This document shows positions 42,094-54,382 of a stretch of DNA of 64,000 nt, one piece after another (position 1 is the first letter of the stretch; each line of letters begins with the position of its first letter). The DNA lies in contig NZ_JAMHFY010000009.1 of NCBI RefSeq assembly GCF_023897015.1, positions 1-64,000 on the forward strand. The letters run 5' to 3'. Source of the DNA: Desulfosporosinus nitroreducens (GTDB taxonomy: Bacteria > Bacillota > Desulfitobacteriia > Desulfitobacteriales > Desulfitobacteriaceae). The notes beneath the pieces were generated by a model, which made no database searches, was not told where the DNA came from, and saw only the letters and a list, made by a program, of their open reading frames with translations. A program made the position numbers and the translations under genes.

Positions 42094-42804
42094 ATGTTAC
42101 AAATTAATTTGAAGATTGAAGGCATTCCTGCAATTTTGTGGGGAGAACCATCTGATAAAATATTTATTTCCGTTCACGGAAACATGTCCAGCAAGGATGA
42201 TGATTCAATTGTAATTTTTGCTGAAGAAGCAATTGACAAAGGATATCAGGTACTTAGCTTTGATTTGCCTGAACATGGTGACCGTAAAGGTGAAGGCTAT
42301 GATTGCAAGGTTCAAAACTGTGTTAGTGACCTTACAGTCATTGTGGAGTATGTCAAAACTATTTCAAGTAATATAAGCGTATTTGCTTGCAGTATGGGTT
42401 CATATTTCAGTTTACTTGCATACAGAGATTTGTCACTCAAACAATGTCTGTTTCTTTCTCCTGTGTTAAACATGGAGCGAATCATAAACAATATGATGAC
42501 ATGGTTCAACGTAAGCGAGGATAGATTAAAAGCCGAAAAAGAAATTGAAACACCAATTGGACAGACACTTTATTGGGATTATTACTGCTATGTGAAATCC
42601 CACCCTATTGACACTTGGAACCAACCTACTGCGATTCTCTATGGTTCAATTGACAATCTTTCTGAGTTTAATGTGGTTTCTGAATTTGCAAAACGTTACC
42701 ACTGTAAGTTAGATGTGTTGGAAGATGGGGAGCACTATTTCCATACTGTCGAACAACTGCACTATTTTAGGCAGTGGTTGAAGGATAATATTTCTGTGTT
42801 TTAG
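42094..42804 (+). CDS. Alpha/beta hydrolase
   Basis: 236 residues from the ATG at 42094, chosen for GAGGAAAG 7 bases before it. HGNMSS (oxyanion loop), FACSMGSYF (nucleophile Ser100, with the first Gly of GxSxG replaced by Ala), an Asp in YGSIDNLSEF and EDGEHYFHT with the late His make a complete triad. Similar to the frameshifted gene at 25273 (about 65% by eye). A cytoplasmic esterase or lipase-like enzyme; substrate unknown. The intergenic stretch 42805-43277 has no evident gene. Confidence 0.75.
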   Translation: MLQINLKIEGIPAILWGEPSDKIFISVHGNMSSKDDDSIVIFAEEAIDKGYQVLSFDLPEHGDRKGEGYDCKVQNCVSDLTVIVEYVKTISSNISVFACSMGSYFSLLAYRDLSLKQCLFLSPVLNMERIINNMMTWFNVSEDRLKAEKEIETPIGQTLYWDYYCYVKSHPIDTWNQPTAILYGSIDNLSEFNVVSEFAKRYHCKLDVLEDGEHYFHTVEQLHYFRQWLKDNISVF

Positions 42805-43277
42805 CATTATGGAAGATCGAGTTAGTTTATTTCTTCTTATCTGTGCGACAATCTTAGAGTTGGGAACCAGCTTCCCATTATTCTACTATAGTCACCAGTA
42901 TAAGAATAATTCGACATATTTTATTGGGATTTTAGGCGTGTAGTGTTAAACAAAAACAACAAAGCAGTTACCAAATAAAGAATGCATATTACTCCAAACA
43001 TCTTAAAAATTCCAGGTGTCCCTGCAAGATAAAAACTTATAGGTCAACAATATACTTTAACACAGCCAAATTTGAGTAAATGCAAAGGGAAGGGTTGAGC
43101 GGTACTGAATCCAAACGTTAGCATTCCGGAGCAATTGGGTCACTTTGGCAAGCCCATCTGCACTATATATCCTCTTTTTCATAAGATAGAGGATACTACT
43201 AATCTATTTAACGACGTAATGAGAATGTACGTTTTATCTCGTCTAACACTTTAAGTAAAGAAGGGATGAATGAATGA

Positions 43278-44171
43278 ATGGCCATTTTATCAACCGGACC
43301 GATTGAAAACCGTCCGGTAGGTGGGGTCAGACCCACCCAACAAGTAACCGTTAAAATCGATAACAATGATTCAACAAATTCCTCCAGTGTTTTATTACAG
43401 GGATATCACTTAAACGGGACCAGAACGTTATATGTCCTTGAACTTTTCATCGTTGCCCCTAATCAAGTGGTAACCAAGGATTATTTTGCCAACTTTGATG
43501 CAATTGAATTTGTTTTTACCACAAGTGGTCCAGCAGAAGGAAGTACGGAAATTTCCGTTTGGGGGAAAAGTGGATCTGGACAGCTCATTGCGGCTCATCG
43601 CCTCGTATTGGATGAACTTTCGGTATCAGTTGGTCCAGGCGTTCAAACGGTCACATCAGGACCGATTTTTCGAGACGCAGATACCAGCTTTATTCAAGTT
43701 TCCGCCCTCAACGTCAGCAACGCCCCCCAAACCGTCACCGTATCGATCCTAAATTGGCAAAACCTGTGTCCCCCTGAGGAATTTCCGAAGTTCGGGTTCC
43801 TTTGCGGGGAGATTGTGAATGAACCAGAGATTGGAAATGGAAATGGAGATGGCGTCACGATCCAAAATGGCGTGATCTTTTTTCCGCCTGTAGGGTTTAT
43901 CCCTGTTTTAACACCGTTTACGTTTACGATCCCAGCAGGGCAACTGTTCAGCGTTCAAGCCTATCCACCTGACCCTGTCATTCCACCAAACCCAATCTAC
44001 GAAGTTCAAGTGACCCATCCAACGGATCCTGTCCATCCACCGGATCCTATCCTTCCACCGGACCCTATCAGAGTGAATACATGGGGAATCGATGGGTTTG
44101 GTTTCATACAAGAGGGAAATACGGTTCTCCATCATCAGTTCACACGTTTTCTTCCAATTGACCCTATCTAA
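43278..44171 (+). CDS. Proline-rich protein of unknown function, spore-coat-like style
   Basis: 297 residues. N-terminal half is beta-rich (TVKIDNNDSTNSSSVLLQGY, VEVSVGPGVQTVTSGP-like). Near the C-terminus there is a run of PPDPVIPPNPI, HPTDPVHPPDP, ILPPDPIR repeats, followed by a short tail. No signal peptide or membrane helix. The sequence resembles Bacillus/Paenibacillus surface or spore-associated proteins, without a defined family. A GAAGGG lies before the second in-frame ATG. Context: a strong terminator follows. Confidence 0.55.
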   Translation: MAILSTGPIENRPVGGVRPTQQVTVKIDNNDSTNSSSVLLQGYHLNGTRTLYVLELFIVAPNQVVTKDYFANFDAIEFVFTTSGPAEGSTEISVWGKSGSGQLIAAHRLVLDELSVSVGPGVQTVTSGPIFRDADTSFIQVSALNVSNAPQTVTVSILNWQNLCPPEEFPKFGFLCGEIVNEPEIGNGNGDGVTIQNGVIFFPPVGFIPVLTPFTFTIPAGQLFSVQAYPPDPVIPPNPIYEVQVTHPTDPVHPPDPILPPDPIRVNTWGIDGFGFIQEGNTVLHHQFTRFLPIDPI

Positions 44172-44227
44172 GGAATGAATACCGTATTCATGTGAGGTTG
44201 GCATAACGTGTATTTTAGGAAGTCAGC

Positions 44228-44276
44228 AAAAACGCCAAACCCTTGAACCATAAGGGATTGGCGTTTTTGCATTTTT
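44228..44276 (+). terminator. Terminator
   Basis: aaaaacgccaaaccctt pairs with aagggattggcgttttt (17 bp, one or two mismatches), then T-rich sequence. It ends the proline-rich gene and can also end the minus-strand Rph transcript. The 270 bases beyond it (44277-44546) contain an open plus-strand frame of 72 codons without homology; I do not count it as a gene. Confidence 0.75.
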
Positions 44277-44546
44277 TATCGTTTATACAGGATTTTATAC
44301 ATCGTTGATGAATCAACGTTTAATCGTGGTTCGCTCGTGTTCCACATGCATAAAATCATGCATATTTCATTTTCATTCCCTTTTTTAGGATCGCCACATA
44401 GTCTATGGAAGTTAGAGCCTTCCACTTCAAACACTCCGTCTTTCAGTGCGGCATCGAAAGATCATATTGACGCTAACCCGAGCACCATCACCGCTTATGC
44501 AACCACTGGAGCGGTGCTACTCATTAAATCTGGACCTATTCAGCTA

Positions 44547-47273
<2,727 letters not shown>

Positions 47274-47387
47274 CTATTGCATTATAGCAGGAGCAAAGAT
47301 GTTATTTTCGGCGAGAGAACAGGTTAGATGTTATAATAGAAATGAGCCGTTTACGTAGCGATAAATCAGAATTTGAAAGGCGATACT

Positions 47388-47755
47388 ATGAATCTAAAAG
47401 AAAGAACAAGACAATTAAAAACAGTTATACTAGCCGTGTTTTTAAGTTTGAAAAGTAAAGATACACCAACGATTGCTAAAATTTTAGCCGGTATAACGAT
47501 TGCCTATGCTCTTTCGCCTATTGATTTGATTCCAGACTTTATTCCTGTACTCGGCTACCTTGGCAATGTTATTACTTACCAGCGTTAATAGCACTGACAA
47601 TTCACTTCATTCCCTAAAGTCCTTTTGAAAGATTTAGGAAAGAAGCCGAAGGGATGTGGCAAAACGGGAAGCCAAAGAAGTGGCTCTATACGATTCCTAT
47701 TGCCCTAATTTGGCTATTAGTTATCTGGCTGGTTATTAAAGCTGTCTTTTTCTGA
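47388..47755 (+). pseudogene. YkvA family (DUF1232) membrane protein, frameshifted
   Basis: ATG at 47388 with AAAGG upstream gives MNLKERTRQLKTVILAVFLS, then AYALSPIDLIPDFIPVLGYL, the DUF1232 core. At GNVIT the frame shifts: the next frame continues PALIALTIHFIP, then a stop (TAA), then SPFERFRKEAEGMWQNGKP and WLYTIPIALIWLLVIWLVI, ending at 47755. One indel and one nonsense change make it dead. Confidence 0.7.
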
Positions 47756-47828
47756 ACCGTATATTATGCCACAAAGACAAGCAAGGCACACTACGTTGTA
47801 ATTCCGTAGAGTGCCGCTTGTTTTATTG

Positions 47829-47993
47829 TTATGCTTCCACATCCACAGTCACGCCTGACTTGAATTCCACGGTGAATTTATTCTCGTAGACACTGACCTT
47901 TTAAATCAGATGCCTAGCCAGCTGCTCGGCATATTCTGAAATGGTGGTGGGCTGTTCTTGAAGGAATGCGCTCATATCATTGATTAATGACAT
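47829..47993 (-). pseudogene. Large serine recombinase, C-terminal scrap
   Basis: Minus-strand codons: MSLINDMSAFLQEQPTTISE, then YAEQLARHLI, a TAA in frame, then KVSVYENKFTVEFKSGVTVD and VEA stop. It matches the typical C-terminal end of ICE-type serine recombinases (YDEQLVRRLIEKVTVYEDKF). Everything upstream is gone. Confidence 0.6.
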
Positions 47994-48002
47994 TGGCGGT
48001 GA

Positions 48003-48110
48003 TTGGTTAATCGCCAATATGCGTGCACAATTACAACAGGCCGTAAGCAGTCACTAGTAGATCACCTGCATAATGTTTCTAGCCTGGCGCGGGTTTTTGC
48101 CCGAGGCACC
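48003..48110 (+). pseudogene. Possible Cas3 HD-domain N-terminal scrap
   Basis: Plus-strand reading, MVNRQYACTITTGRKQSLVD then HLHNVSSLARVFARG. The DHLxxVSxLAxxFA motif fits the start of the HD nuclease domain of type I Cas3. The frame then enters the GC-rich gene in antisense, so the remainder is absent. No CRISPR repeats or other cas genes are visible, so the call is weak. Confidence 0.3.
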
Positions 48111-48118
48111 TGGCGGCA

Positions 48119-49954
48119 TCATGCCAGGCTGTCAGCGAACTCCGCCAGCGGCGCAACAGTTGCGCCGACGGTCCCGACAATGTCGGTATCAGCCAGGGCC
48201 AGGTCCGAACGAAGCAGTGCGTCGAAGCCCGACCAATGCTCCTCCGGCAATTGCATTTGCTCGGCAAGTTCGGTCGTCAGGCCGCTGTTTATCAACTGTT
48301 CACGCGCGTGCCGAAGTTCAGTGCCTGGCGGGACGAGAGCCATGATATCTTGCTTCGCTTGTGGCTCGAGGCCACGAACCTCGTTCGCGAGGCTTCGTTG
48401 CAGGGCGGTCGCTGCGGCAAGATCCTGCTTGTGGTTCTCGGCCCACTGCGCGTCCCCCGCGGCCAGTGCTCCCAGCCGCCGACCTTCGATCAGGCTCTTC
48501 GTGAGTTCGATGCGCATAATACGCTCACTGAGCCGGTACAGCCGGATTACGTTGCGGTTCGGGCCAGACGCCGGCACCTCGCCGAGCGGCGGAAGCAGGA
48601 TGCGGCCCTGGAAATTGGGATCCGGTTCAGGCGGATCGAGGGCGATCGCGCCCGCGACGGAGGCCGCGGCATACGCCGCCGCACCCACGGCGGCCATGAT
48701 AATGCTTGCGGCGAAGACAGCAGCCGCGATTGCGGCCTTCATGGCAAACTGCCCCGCGAGGTACTTCGGCGTAGATACGATGACAGTAACGCGCAATTCG
48801 GCTGATGTTACCGGGGGATATGGATTTCCGTTGACATCCTTGGCTGAAATGAGCGCCTTGTATCGAAAGTCTTTATAAATTGGTCCCTTGACGACCCAGA
48901 CCACGGGAATGAACCATTGCCACTCCTTCTTGAGAGATCCCGTCGCCCCGGTTACTTCGCGCGAAGGCATCACGAGGCCATGTTCCGTCGAGCCCTGGTT
49001 CGCCTCGCCCATAATGCTCCCCATGTCCTCAGTGGTCTCAAAGATGGTGATGGCAAGGTCTTGAATGTTAAACCCACCCTTGTTCGTGAATGTCCCCGAT
49101 ACCGAGTACTCCTCCTTCCATGGTCTATTTCGCGGATTCTCGCCACGCCATTGCCACCAGTCGGGTTTGATTGGTTGGATATGGGCCGGCGATTGCTCAG
49201 GCGGAATCGGAGCAGGGTGGATATGAAACGAGAGGGGCAGGAAGGTGACCTGTCGCCCGTCGAAAGCCGACATTTGCAGGTATTTCTGAAACTGGATTGT
49301 CTCTGCGAAGCGGGCCGCCTCAATGCGGAGCGACGCTTCTATTTGCCCGCTGCGGGGAACGGAGACGACCACCGGTTTCATCGATAGTCCCGTATTAGCA
49401 TCCATTTCAAACCGGACAGCGGTGTCCGGCCCGAACGCCGACCGGACTGTAACGGACAGCACCGCTGTCTCCCCCTGAGTCACCGACACGGTGGTGGTCG
49501 GGACGTCCGCTTTCACCTGTCCCACCAGGGCCGACATCGGCACTGTGATCGGGCTCCCCGCTCCGATGATTACGAGTGTGGCTGAATGCCCACCCTCCGC
49601 CGCGTGGTCCTCGCCCCGGAATGCCACGTAAAAAACGACCTCCTGCTGCTCCCCGACGGTCAGCGGCGTGACGCCATCGGACGTGCCGATCACCGTCCTC
49701 TCGATCGAGACGTGGTAGCGAGGATCGTTTCGCATATGGGGCGGCAACTGGTCAATCTCATCAGGTGTAAGTTGCCGTGAGCTGACCGCTTGACACGCAA
49801 CGGTTACGATGCGAAACCGGTCGCCGCCTCCGTCAATCCGGGCTGTGACGTTCGCGGCCGAAGAAGCGACGAACATTATAGACTTTTGCGCCTCCCCGGG
49901 AATGACAGCACCGAAATTAATCACGGAAGATTCACCAGAATCTAATTTTAGCAT
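48119..49954 (-). CDS. Large GC-rich gene of unknown function
   Basis: About 611 residues from the ATG at 49954, which has GGAGG 7 bases upstream. GC content is clearly higher than its neighbours (about 58-60% by eye versus about 40%), and codon use differs, indicating recent transfer. N-terminal half is beta-rich, immunoglobulin-like (FGAVIPGEAQKSIMFVASSA; TVSVTQGETAVLSVTVRSAF). Residues about 425-465 form an alanine-rich membrane segment (AAIAAAVFAASIIMAAVGAA). A charged C-terminal part follows. No family recognised; flanked by recombinase and Cas3-like scraps. Confidence 0.5.
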   Translation of the reverse strand: MLKLDSGESSVINFGAVIPGEAQKSIMFVASSAANVTARIDGGGDRFRIVTVACQAVSSRQLTPDEIDQLPPHMRNDPRYHVSIERTVIGTSDGVTPLTVGEQQEVVFYVAFRGEDHAAEGGHSATLVIIGAGSPITVPMSALVGQVKADVPTTTVSVTQGETAVLSVTVRSAFGPDTAVRFEMDANTGLSMKPVVVSVPRSGQIEASLRIEAARFAETIQFQKYLQMSAFDGRQVTFLPLSFHIHPAPIPPEQSPAHIQPIKPDWWQWRGENPRNRPWKEEYSVSGTFTNKGGFNIQDLAITIFETTEDMGSIMGEANQGSTEHGLVMPSREVTGATGSLKKEWQWFIPVVWVVKGPIYKDFRYKALISAKDVNGNPYPPVTSAELRVTVIVSTPKYLAGQFAMKAAIAAAVFAASIIMAAVGAAAYAAASVAGAIALDPPEPDPNFQGRILLPPLGEVPASGPNRNVIRLYRLSERIMRIELTKSLIEGRRLGALAAGDAQWAENHKQDLAAATALQRSLANEVRGLEPQAKQDIMALVPPGTELRHAREQLINSGLTTELAEQMQLPEEHWSGFDALLRSDLALADTDIVGTVGATVAPLAEFADSLA

Positions 49955-50023
49955 CGCACTACCTCCTATTCGTCTTGCCAACCCGCTGAACCTCAGTTTA
50001 GTCGAGTTATTTATTATGCCCCA

Positions 50024-50146
50024 TTAGCTTTTCCTTATCCATTGTTTTTGCTCATTTTTCATATCTCCTATCCTTTTTTTTATCACATTACGCAATGTCT
50101 CTGACACGCCTTCAACTTCTTCTTGCGACAGTTCTTTAATCACTGT
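50024..50146 (-). pseudogene. MarR-like C-terminal scrap
   Basis: Minus-strand codons: TVIKELSQEEVEGVSETLRN then VIKKRIGDMKNEQKQWIRKS stop. The alternating pattern resembles the final helices of MarR-family regulators. No start or HTH present. Confidence 0.25.
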
Positions 50147-50232
50147 GCTTTCAAGACTGCGGACGGATTAGCCATATTGCCGGATCGCGTCGCGAAGTTG
50201 TTGATGTTCAGCAGCAGCGACACGCCGCCCGC

Positions 50233-50300
50233 CATTCTGCTCCGAAAAGGTCCCACTAGGCTCAACCGGCATCTTTTTTGGCCGTTCAAGGCAAGTAGAG
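50233..50300 (-). repeat. Junction repeat, copy 4
   Basis: On the minus strand ctctacttgccttgaacgg then ccaaaaaagatgccggttg and gagcctagtgggaccttttc. It aligns with the copies at 24104, 28917 and 30115. A hairpin (agagaggc..gcctctct, 50297-50334) adjoins it. The open minus frame 50140-50370 reads through the repeat, which I do not treat as a gene. Confidence 0.55.
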
Positions 50301-50447
50301 AGGCGCTATCCCTTGCGGGACAAGGCCTCTCTCTTGCTTTTCCGTATCGGTTTGGGGTATGGTTCAACAAGTTTCCCTATTAAACCGCGCCTTTTGGCCG
50401 CCTCGCTTTCATATATCCGTATTACTTAGTAGGAAAGAAAAAAGACT

Positions 50448-52193
50448 TTACTTAAATTTATTAATGGCCTGTTGTAATTCATTAGCTAAAGTAGAAAGAC
50501 CTTGGCTTGCATTCGCAATTTCCATCATTGATGCTGTTTGCTCTTCAGAAGCCGCCGAAACTTGCTGTGTACTGGCGGCATTTTCTTCAGCGATACGATC
50601 TAATTTCTTTACCATGTTAATAAGTTGATTCTCTTTTTTCTTCATACTTTGACCAGAAATATTTAAGTTTCCAATAATTTCTTTGGTCTTTTCTACGGCT
50701 TGGGCTATTCCTTCAAAGCGCTCACTCGTAATCTTAACACTGTTTTCTTGCTTCTCAGCAATGACCGAACTTTTTCCAATGATTTCTACGGCACTTTGTG
50801 AATTCGATTGTAGCTCATCTATTACGGAATGAATTTCGTTGGTCAAATTGCTTGATTGCTCTGCTAGCTTCCGAATTTCTTCTGCCACGACGGAAAATCC
50901 TCTTCCGGCTTCACCAGCCCGGGCTGCTTCAATAGCCGCGTTTAGAGCTAACAAATTAGTTTGATCTGCTACATTCTGAATCTGTTTGCTTGCAGAATAA
51001 ATTTTCTCAGCACTTACATTCGTTTTGATAATCCCTTCCTCTATCCGATCGGTATAATGTTCTCTTTCTCTTGTGCGCTCTATTAGGTCTGTTATAGCGA
51101 TTATACCTTCGTTTTTCATTCTTTCAACTGTTTCAGCTGAACTATTTAGGTCATTCAAATATTGTTGATCCAGTTCAATAATCTTACCTAACTCCGTAAT
51201 CTCATTGACGCCGTTATCTGTCTCTAAGGCCTGGGTGGTTGCACTAGAGGCAATTTGTTCGATTGTTTTAGAAATCTCTTCAACAGCTTTGGCTGACTCT
51301 TGTGATATGACTGTTAGTCCTTTAGAAGTTTCCGTAACCTGGTTCGTTGTTTGCAACAACCGATTCAAGATCTGTTTTTGACTGACATTTGTCGCTTTGA
51401 TTGCTTGTCCGAGAATACCAAACTCATCTTTTCTATTGACCAAACCCTTGACGATTGTTTCTGTTAGTGTATTTTTGAACCTATTTTTATACAATACAAC
51501 ATCCGTTTGTATTTCTTCAATCTCGTTCAAGACAATGTCTGTAGGAATAACCCCCAGGAACTTGCCCTTAAAAATAATCGGCATTACAACACTCGCCATT
51601 AAAATCTTTTTGCCTTTAATATTTTCCTCATAAGGCTCAGTTATTGTGATTTTGCCGGTTTTCTTTGGCACACTGTACCATGGCTGATTATAGATATCCC
51701 CGAGACTAATGACCTTAATGCCTTCGTCCCCATCACGGTAAACATAGGCCGTAAAAGTACCTTTATCATAGTAATCAATATTTTGAAAACTGCTGTCTCT
51801 CTGGTCAAAAGCATTGGGTTCCCAGAAAGAACTTAAAGCCATAAATTCGTGATTTTCCATTAATAATTTCTTTTGAATATTTATAAGCATTTCACGGTCT
51901 AAATTATTACTTTGAAGAATTGTCGTTATTTGGTCATTTAACTGCTCAACCAATCTTACTCCTTTTTCTAAAACCATGTAATCCCCTAGTGATCCCCGTT
52001 TCAAATATTCTATCGAGTAATCTAATAACTCGAAGGTCTTTCTGATATGTAATAAGCAAATAGTCATAAAGCCGCCGATACTAACTAAAAGTAATGGAAA
52101 AGTATAATTGCTATTCCTAAATATGACCCCTAGAAAAAGCATAGCCCCTGAAAATACTATAGGTACAATATAATGTTTCAACCAATTACTCAA
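50448..52193 (-). CDS. Methyl-accepting chemotaxis protein
   Basis: About 581 residues from TTG at 52193, chosen for GGGGGAG upstream. N-terminal transmembrane helix, an extracellular sensing part with a [17 protein letters not shown] and [14 protein letters not shown] (Cache-like), then the signalling domain with the absolutely conserved tip [19 protein letters not shown] and [19 protein letters not shown]. It would couple with CheA/CheW at the pole; no other che genes are in the window. The ligand is unknown. Confidence 0.85.
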   Translation of the reverse strand: MSNWLKHYIVPIVFSGAMLFLGVIFRNSNYTFPLLLVSIGGFMTICLLHIRKTFELLDYSIEYLKRGSLGDYMVLEKGVRLVEQLNDQITTILQSNNLDREMLINIQKKLLMENHEFMALSSFWEPNAFDQRDSSFQNIDYYDKGTFTAYVYRDGDEGIKVISLGDIYNQPWYSVPKKTGKITITEPYEENIKGKKILMASVVMPIIFKGKFLGVIPTDIVLNEIEEIQTDVVLYKNRFKNTLTETIVKGLVNRKDEFGILGQAIKATNVSQKQILNRLLQTTNQVTETSKGLTVISQESAKAVEEISKTIEQIASSATTQALETDNGVNEITELGKIIELDQQYLNDLNSSAETVERMKNEGIIAITDLIERTREREHYTDRIEEGIIKTNVSAEKIYSASKQIQNVADQTNLLALNAAIEAARAGEAGRGFSVVAEEIRKLAEQSSNLTNEIHSVIDELQSNSQSAVEIIGKSSVIAEKQENSVKITSERFEGIAQAVEKTKEIIGNLNISGQSMKKKENQLINMVKKLDRIAEENAASTQQVSAASEEQTASMMEIANASQGLSTLANELQQAINKFK

Positions 52194-52223
52194 AAAAACT
52201 CCCCCTCTAACCTTCGATATTAT

Positions 52224-52273
52224 AAAAAAGAGCTCTTCATATAATCCCGGTAACCAGGATAAATGAAGAGCCC
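52224..52273 (-). terminator. Hairpin with T-run upstream of the chemotaxis gene
   Basis: On the minus strand gggctcttcat and atgaagagctc pair around an inner small stem (cctggttaccggg), followed by TTTTTT. It lies 31 bases before the TTG start of the receptor. Placement before the gene suggests attenuation rather than the end of another transcript, though the upstream 200 bases hold no obvious gene. Confidence 0.5.
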
Positions 52274-52483
52274 TATTGCCCACTATTCCTTTTTATATAT
52301 GTTTAGTTTGACGCTAAAAAGTAACTTTTCAGCTACCTTCCTCGTAGCCACGAATATCTTCTACTTTATAAATTCTTTCGACATGTTTGATGAAATTCCT
52401 TCAAAGGTTGAAATGTATACACTTTATAAACTTTTAAGTGAATACCCTATCAGGATTCATCAGCTCCTGATACCTCGTCAACT

Positions 52484-52834
52484 CTAAAAGACCCTTTCTG
52501 CCAGATAATAGACGGTTACCAAAATTAGGAATATGCTAACTAATTGAAGTAGTTTGGGGGTAGTTCTCCGAGAGCTCAATAGATTTATCCCAATCTCTCC
52601 AAGTATCACTAGAATTGAAGACATAAGCGACAGTTCTAGGACCAGTATAGCGAAGATGCTGCCTATAATCCCTATAAAATGTACTAGAACAAAGCATAAC
52701 AATCCTATACCAACCAGCAAAATCGTTGGAAGAAGTTTGCTTTTCAATGATTTCTTTTTTCTGAAAGCGTAAATTTCGTAAACTACTAATAGAGTAAATA
52801 GGATCAAGCGCCCAATATTCATAGAATTATCCAA
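52484..52834 (-). CDS. Membrane protein of unknown function
   Basis: About 116 residues from TTG at 52834 (AGGAGGG six bases upstream). Four predicted helices: ILFTLLVVYEIYAF, LLPTILLVGIGLLCF, GIIGSIFAILVLELSLMSS, LLQLVSIFLILVTVYYLA. No family recognised. It lies alone between the chemotaxis gene and a decayed small gene. Confidence 0.5.
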   Translation of the reverse strand: MDNSMNIGRLILFTLLVVYEIYAFRKKKSLKSKLLPTILLVGIGLLCFVLVHFIGIIGSIFAILVLELSLMSSILVILGEIGINLLSSRRTTPKLLQLVSIFLILVTVYYLAERVF

Positions 52835-52948
52835 TTTATCCCTCCTAAGAAAGACATTCCCCAAACGACCTGCCTAGACTGGTAAACCCAAATAATATAA
52901 CCACCGGCTATTAGACTTAGCCAATTTGTGACTATTCCGCAAAGTCAT

Positions 52949-53213
52949 CTATACAAACCATAGAAACTGATACCTAATTGATTTTTTCTCGTATATCTTT
53001 AAAACTTTACCAACGATTTTAACGATTATCTTAAACAAAATAATACCTATAAAAATGTACATAAAGGGGCACTACTTTATTAAGTAGAAACAGTTCATAG
53101 ATTAAGTAAATAATACATTGAACAGCAGTAATCAACAGAGTTATATTCTAATAATCTGTCGCCCAATTGAGAGGAATAGCTATTGCTACAAGTATAGTAA
53201 CACGTTTTAACAT
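52949..53213 (-). pseudogene. Decayed small membrane protein
   Basis: ATG at 53211-53213 gives MLKRVTILVAIAIPLNWATD then a stop. Reading on with two frame changes gives LLITAVQCIIYLIYELFLLN and then IGIILFKIIVKIVGKVLKIY. Alternating hydrophobic segments show a former membrane protein. The family is unknown. Confidence 0.35.
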
Positions 53214-53239
53214 AGTGTGCCCCCTCATTTAGGTATTCT

Positions 53240-53275
53240 AAGAAGAGGATGATTTGTAAATCATCCTCTTCTTTC
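53240..53275. terminator. Strong terminator
   Basis: agaagaggatgattt and aatcatcctcttct pair (14-15 bp) with a 3-base loop, followed by ttcttt. Both flanks could terminate, so it can separate the decayed gene from the isochorismatase. Confidence 0.65.
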
Positions 53276-53390
53276 TTTATAGATTAATATTAAATTATAC
53301 ACGCCTTCGATTCTGAAAAATACACCTATGTTTGATTTTATAATTCTGGCCGGCCAAAAATGAACTCTTGTGGCTACGTGCATTACTTCT

Positions 53391-53939
53391 CTATTTTATC
53401 AGTTTAGAGAGTTCCTTGAACAGAGGTGTACCTGATTGCTTAATCAAATCGAATAATACCGTTTCTGTGTTAGTCTCTACTGCTCCCATAGATGTCATCA
53501 GGGATAACCCGTTTAAGTAATTCTCCTTGGTTCTTGAACACACCGCATCACGCACTACAAAAACCTGATAACCATTGTCAAGTAAATCCCTTACCGTTTG
53601 AAAAACACAAACATGGGTTTCCGTTCCGGTAATAATGATTTTCTTTCGTCCCAGCCCCTTAAGTGCCGAAGTTACCTCACCGGTACAGCCTGAAAAGGTA
53701 GACTTTTCGTAGGTTAACGATCCCTCGAGATTGTTGCTTACCTCTGAAACGGTCTTCCCTAGGCCTTTGGGGTATTGTTCTGTGACGATGATAGGAGCAC
53801 CTAATTTCTTGGCAGCGGAAATTAGTGTATTGATGTTTTGAATAACTTGTTCGCCGTATTTCATCACAGGAATTAATTTGTCTTGAATATCAATGACCAA
53901 TAACACTACTTCGGACTCTTTTAAAAAATATTTGTTCAA
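53391..53939 (-). CDS. Isochorismatase family cysteine hydrolase
   Basis: About 182 residues from TTG at 53939 (GGAGG upstream). VVLLVIDIQDKL (Asp), a Lys in SAAKKLGAPIIVTEQYPKGL and GTETHVCVFQTVRDL (Cys) make the D-K-C triad of the family, which includes isochorismatase, nicotinamidase and N-carbamoylsarcosine amidase. Substrate unknown; the short length and context fit a YcaC-like hydrolase. The remaining 440 bases before the pyruvate carboxylase gene contain only a small unassigned codon stretch and a weak inverted repeat at 54170-54202. Confidence 0.78.
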   Translation of the reverse strand: MNKYFLKESEVVLLVIDIQDKLIPVMKYGEQVIQNINTLISAAKKLGAPIIVTEQYPKGLGKTVSEVSNNLEGSLTYEKSTFSGCTGEVTSALKGLGRKKIIITGTETHVCVFQTVRDLLDNGYQVFVVRDAVCSRTKENYLNGLSLMTSMGAVETNTETVLFDLIKQSGTPLFKELSKLIK

Positions 53940-54382
53940 GTTGGTTCCCTCCACTCTACTTTCTTCAATAACTTCGTTGAAGTAAGTAATTCATCGATTT
54001 GCTTTATCTCGGAAATTATTGAGATATTGCCTTTTAAGGGGATGCCGGTATTCTTGAGTATCTTATTCGCCGAACTTTCTGATTTTCCTTCTACCGATCA
54101 CTGAATATTTCAAAAATAATGCCAAAGGGCACCTGTCAGCACGAAACACACTAGTAAAGGAAATTACAATGGGTATGCATAACATAAGTGTACGCATACC
54201 CAGGTGGTCCAAACATTACTTCAGTTCTTTTAGTCCTTCGGTTGCCATAACTATGGGCCGCCCTCTTCCGGTCCACTGTAGGCTTCAGTGTCTACAATCC
54301 ATCCCGACCGCTGTGCCAAACTCTGTTTCCTTCACAAACAATTTCCCTACAAAGCACGAGCTAAGCTAAGGGTAGGTTGTTG

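Noticed and set aside
48003-48878. 291-codon plus-strand gene
   Set aside because: Only the first 37 codons look coding; the rest is the antisense of the GC-rich gene.
50140-50370. Minus-strand gene of 76 codons
   Set aside because: It reads through the junction repeat and has no homology or ribosome site.
52263-52487. Plus-strand gene of 74 codons
   Set aside because: It has no domain and crosses the attenuator-like hairpin.
54170-54202. Terminator for pyruvate carboxylase
   Set aside because: Arms of 9 bp with a long loop and no T-run; only recorded as a weak inverted repeat.
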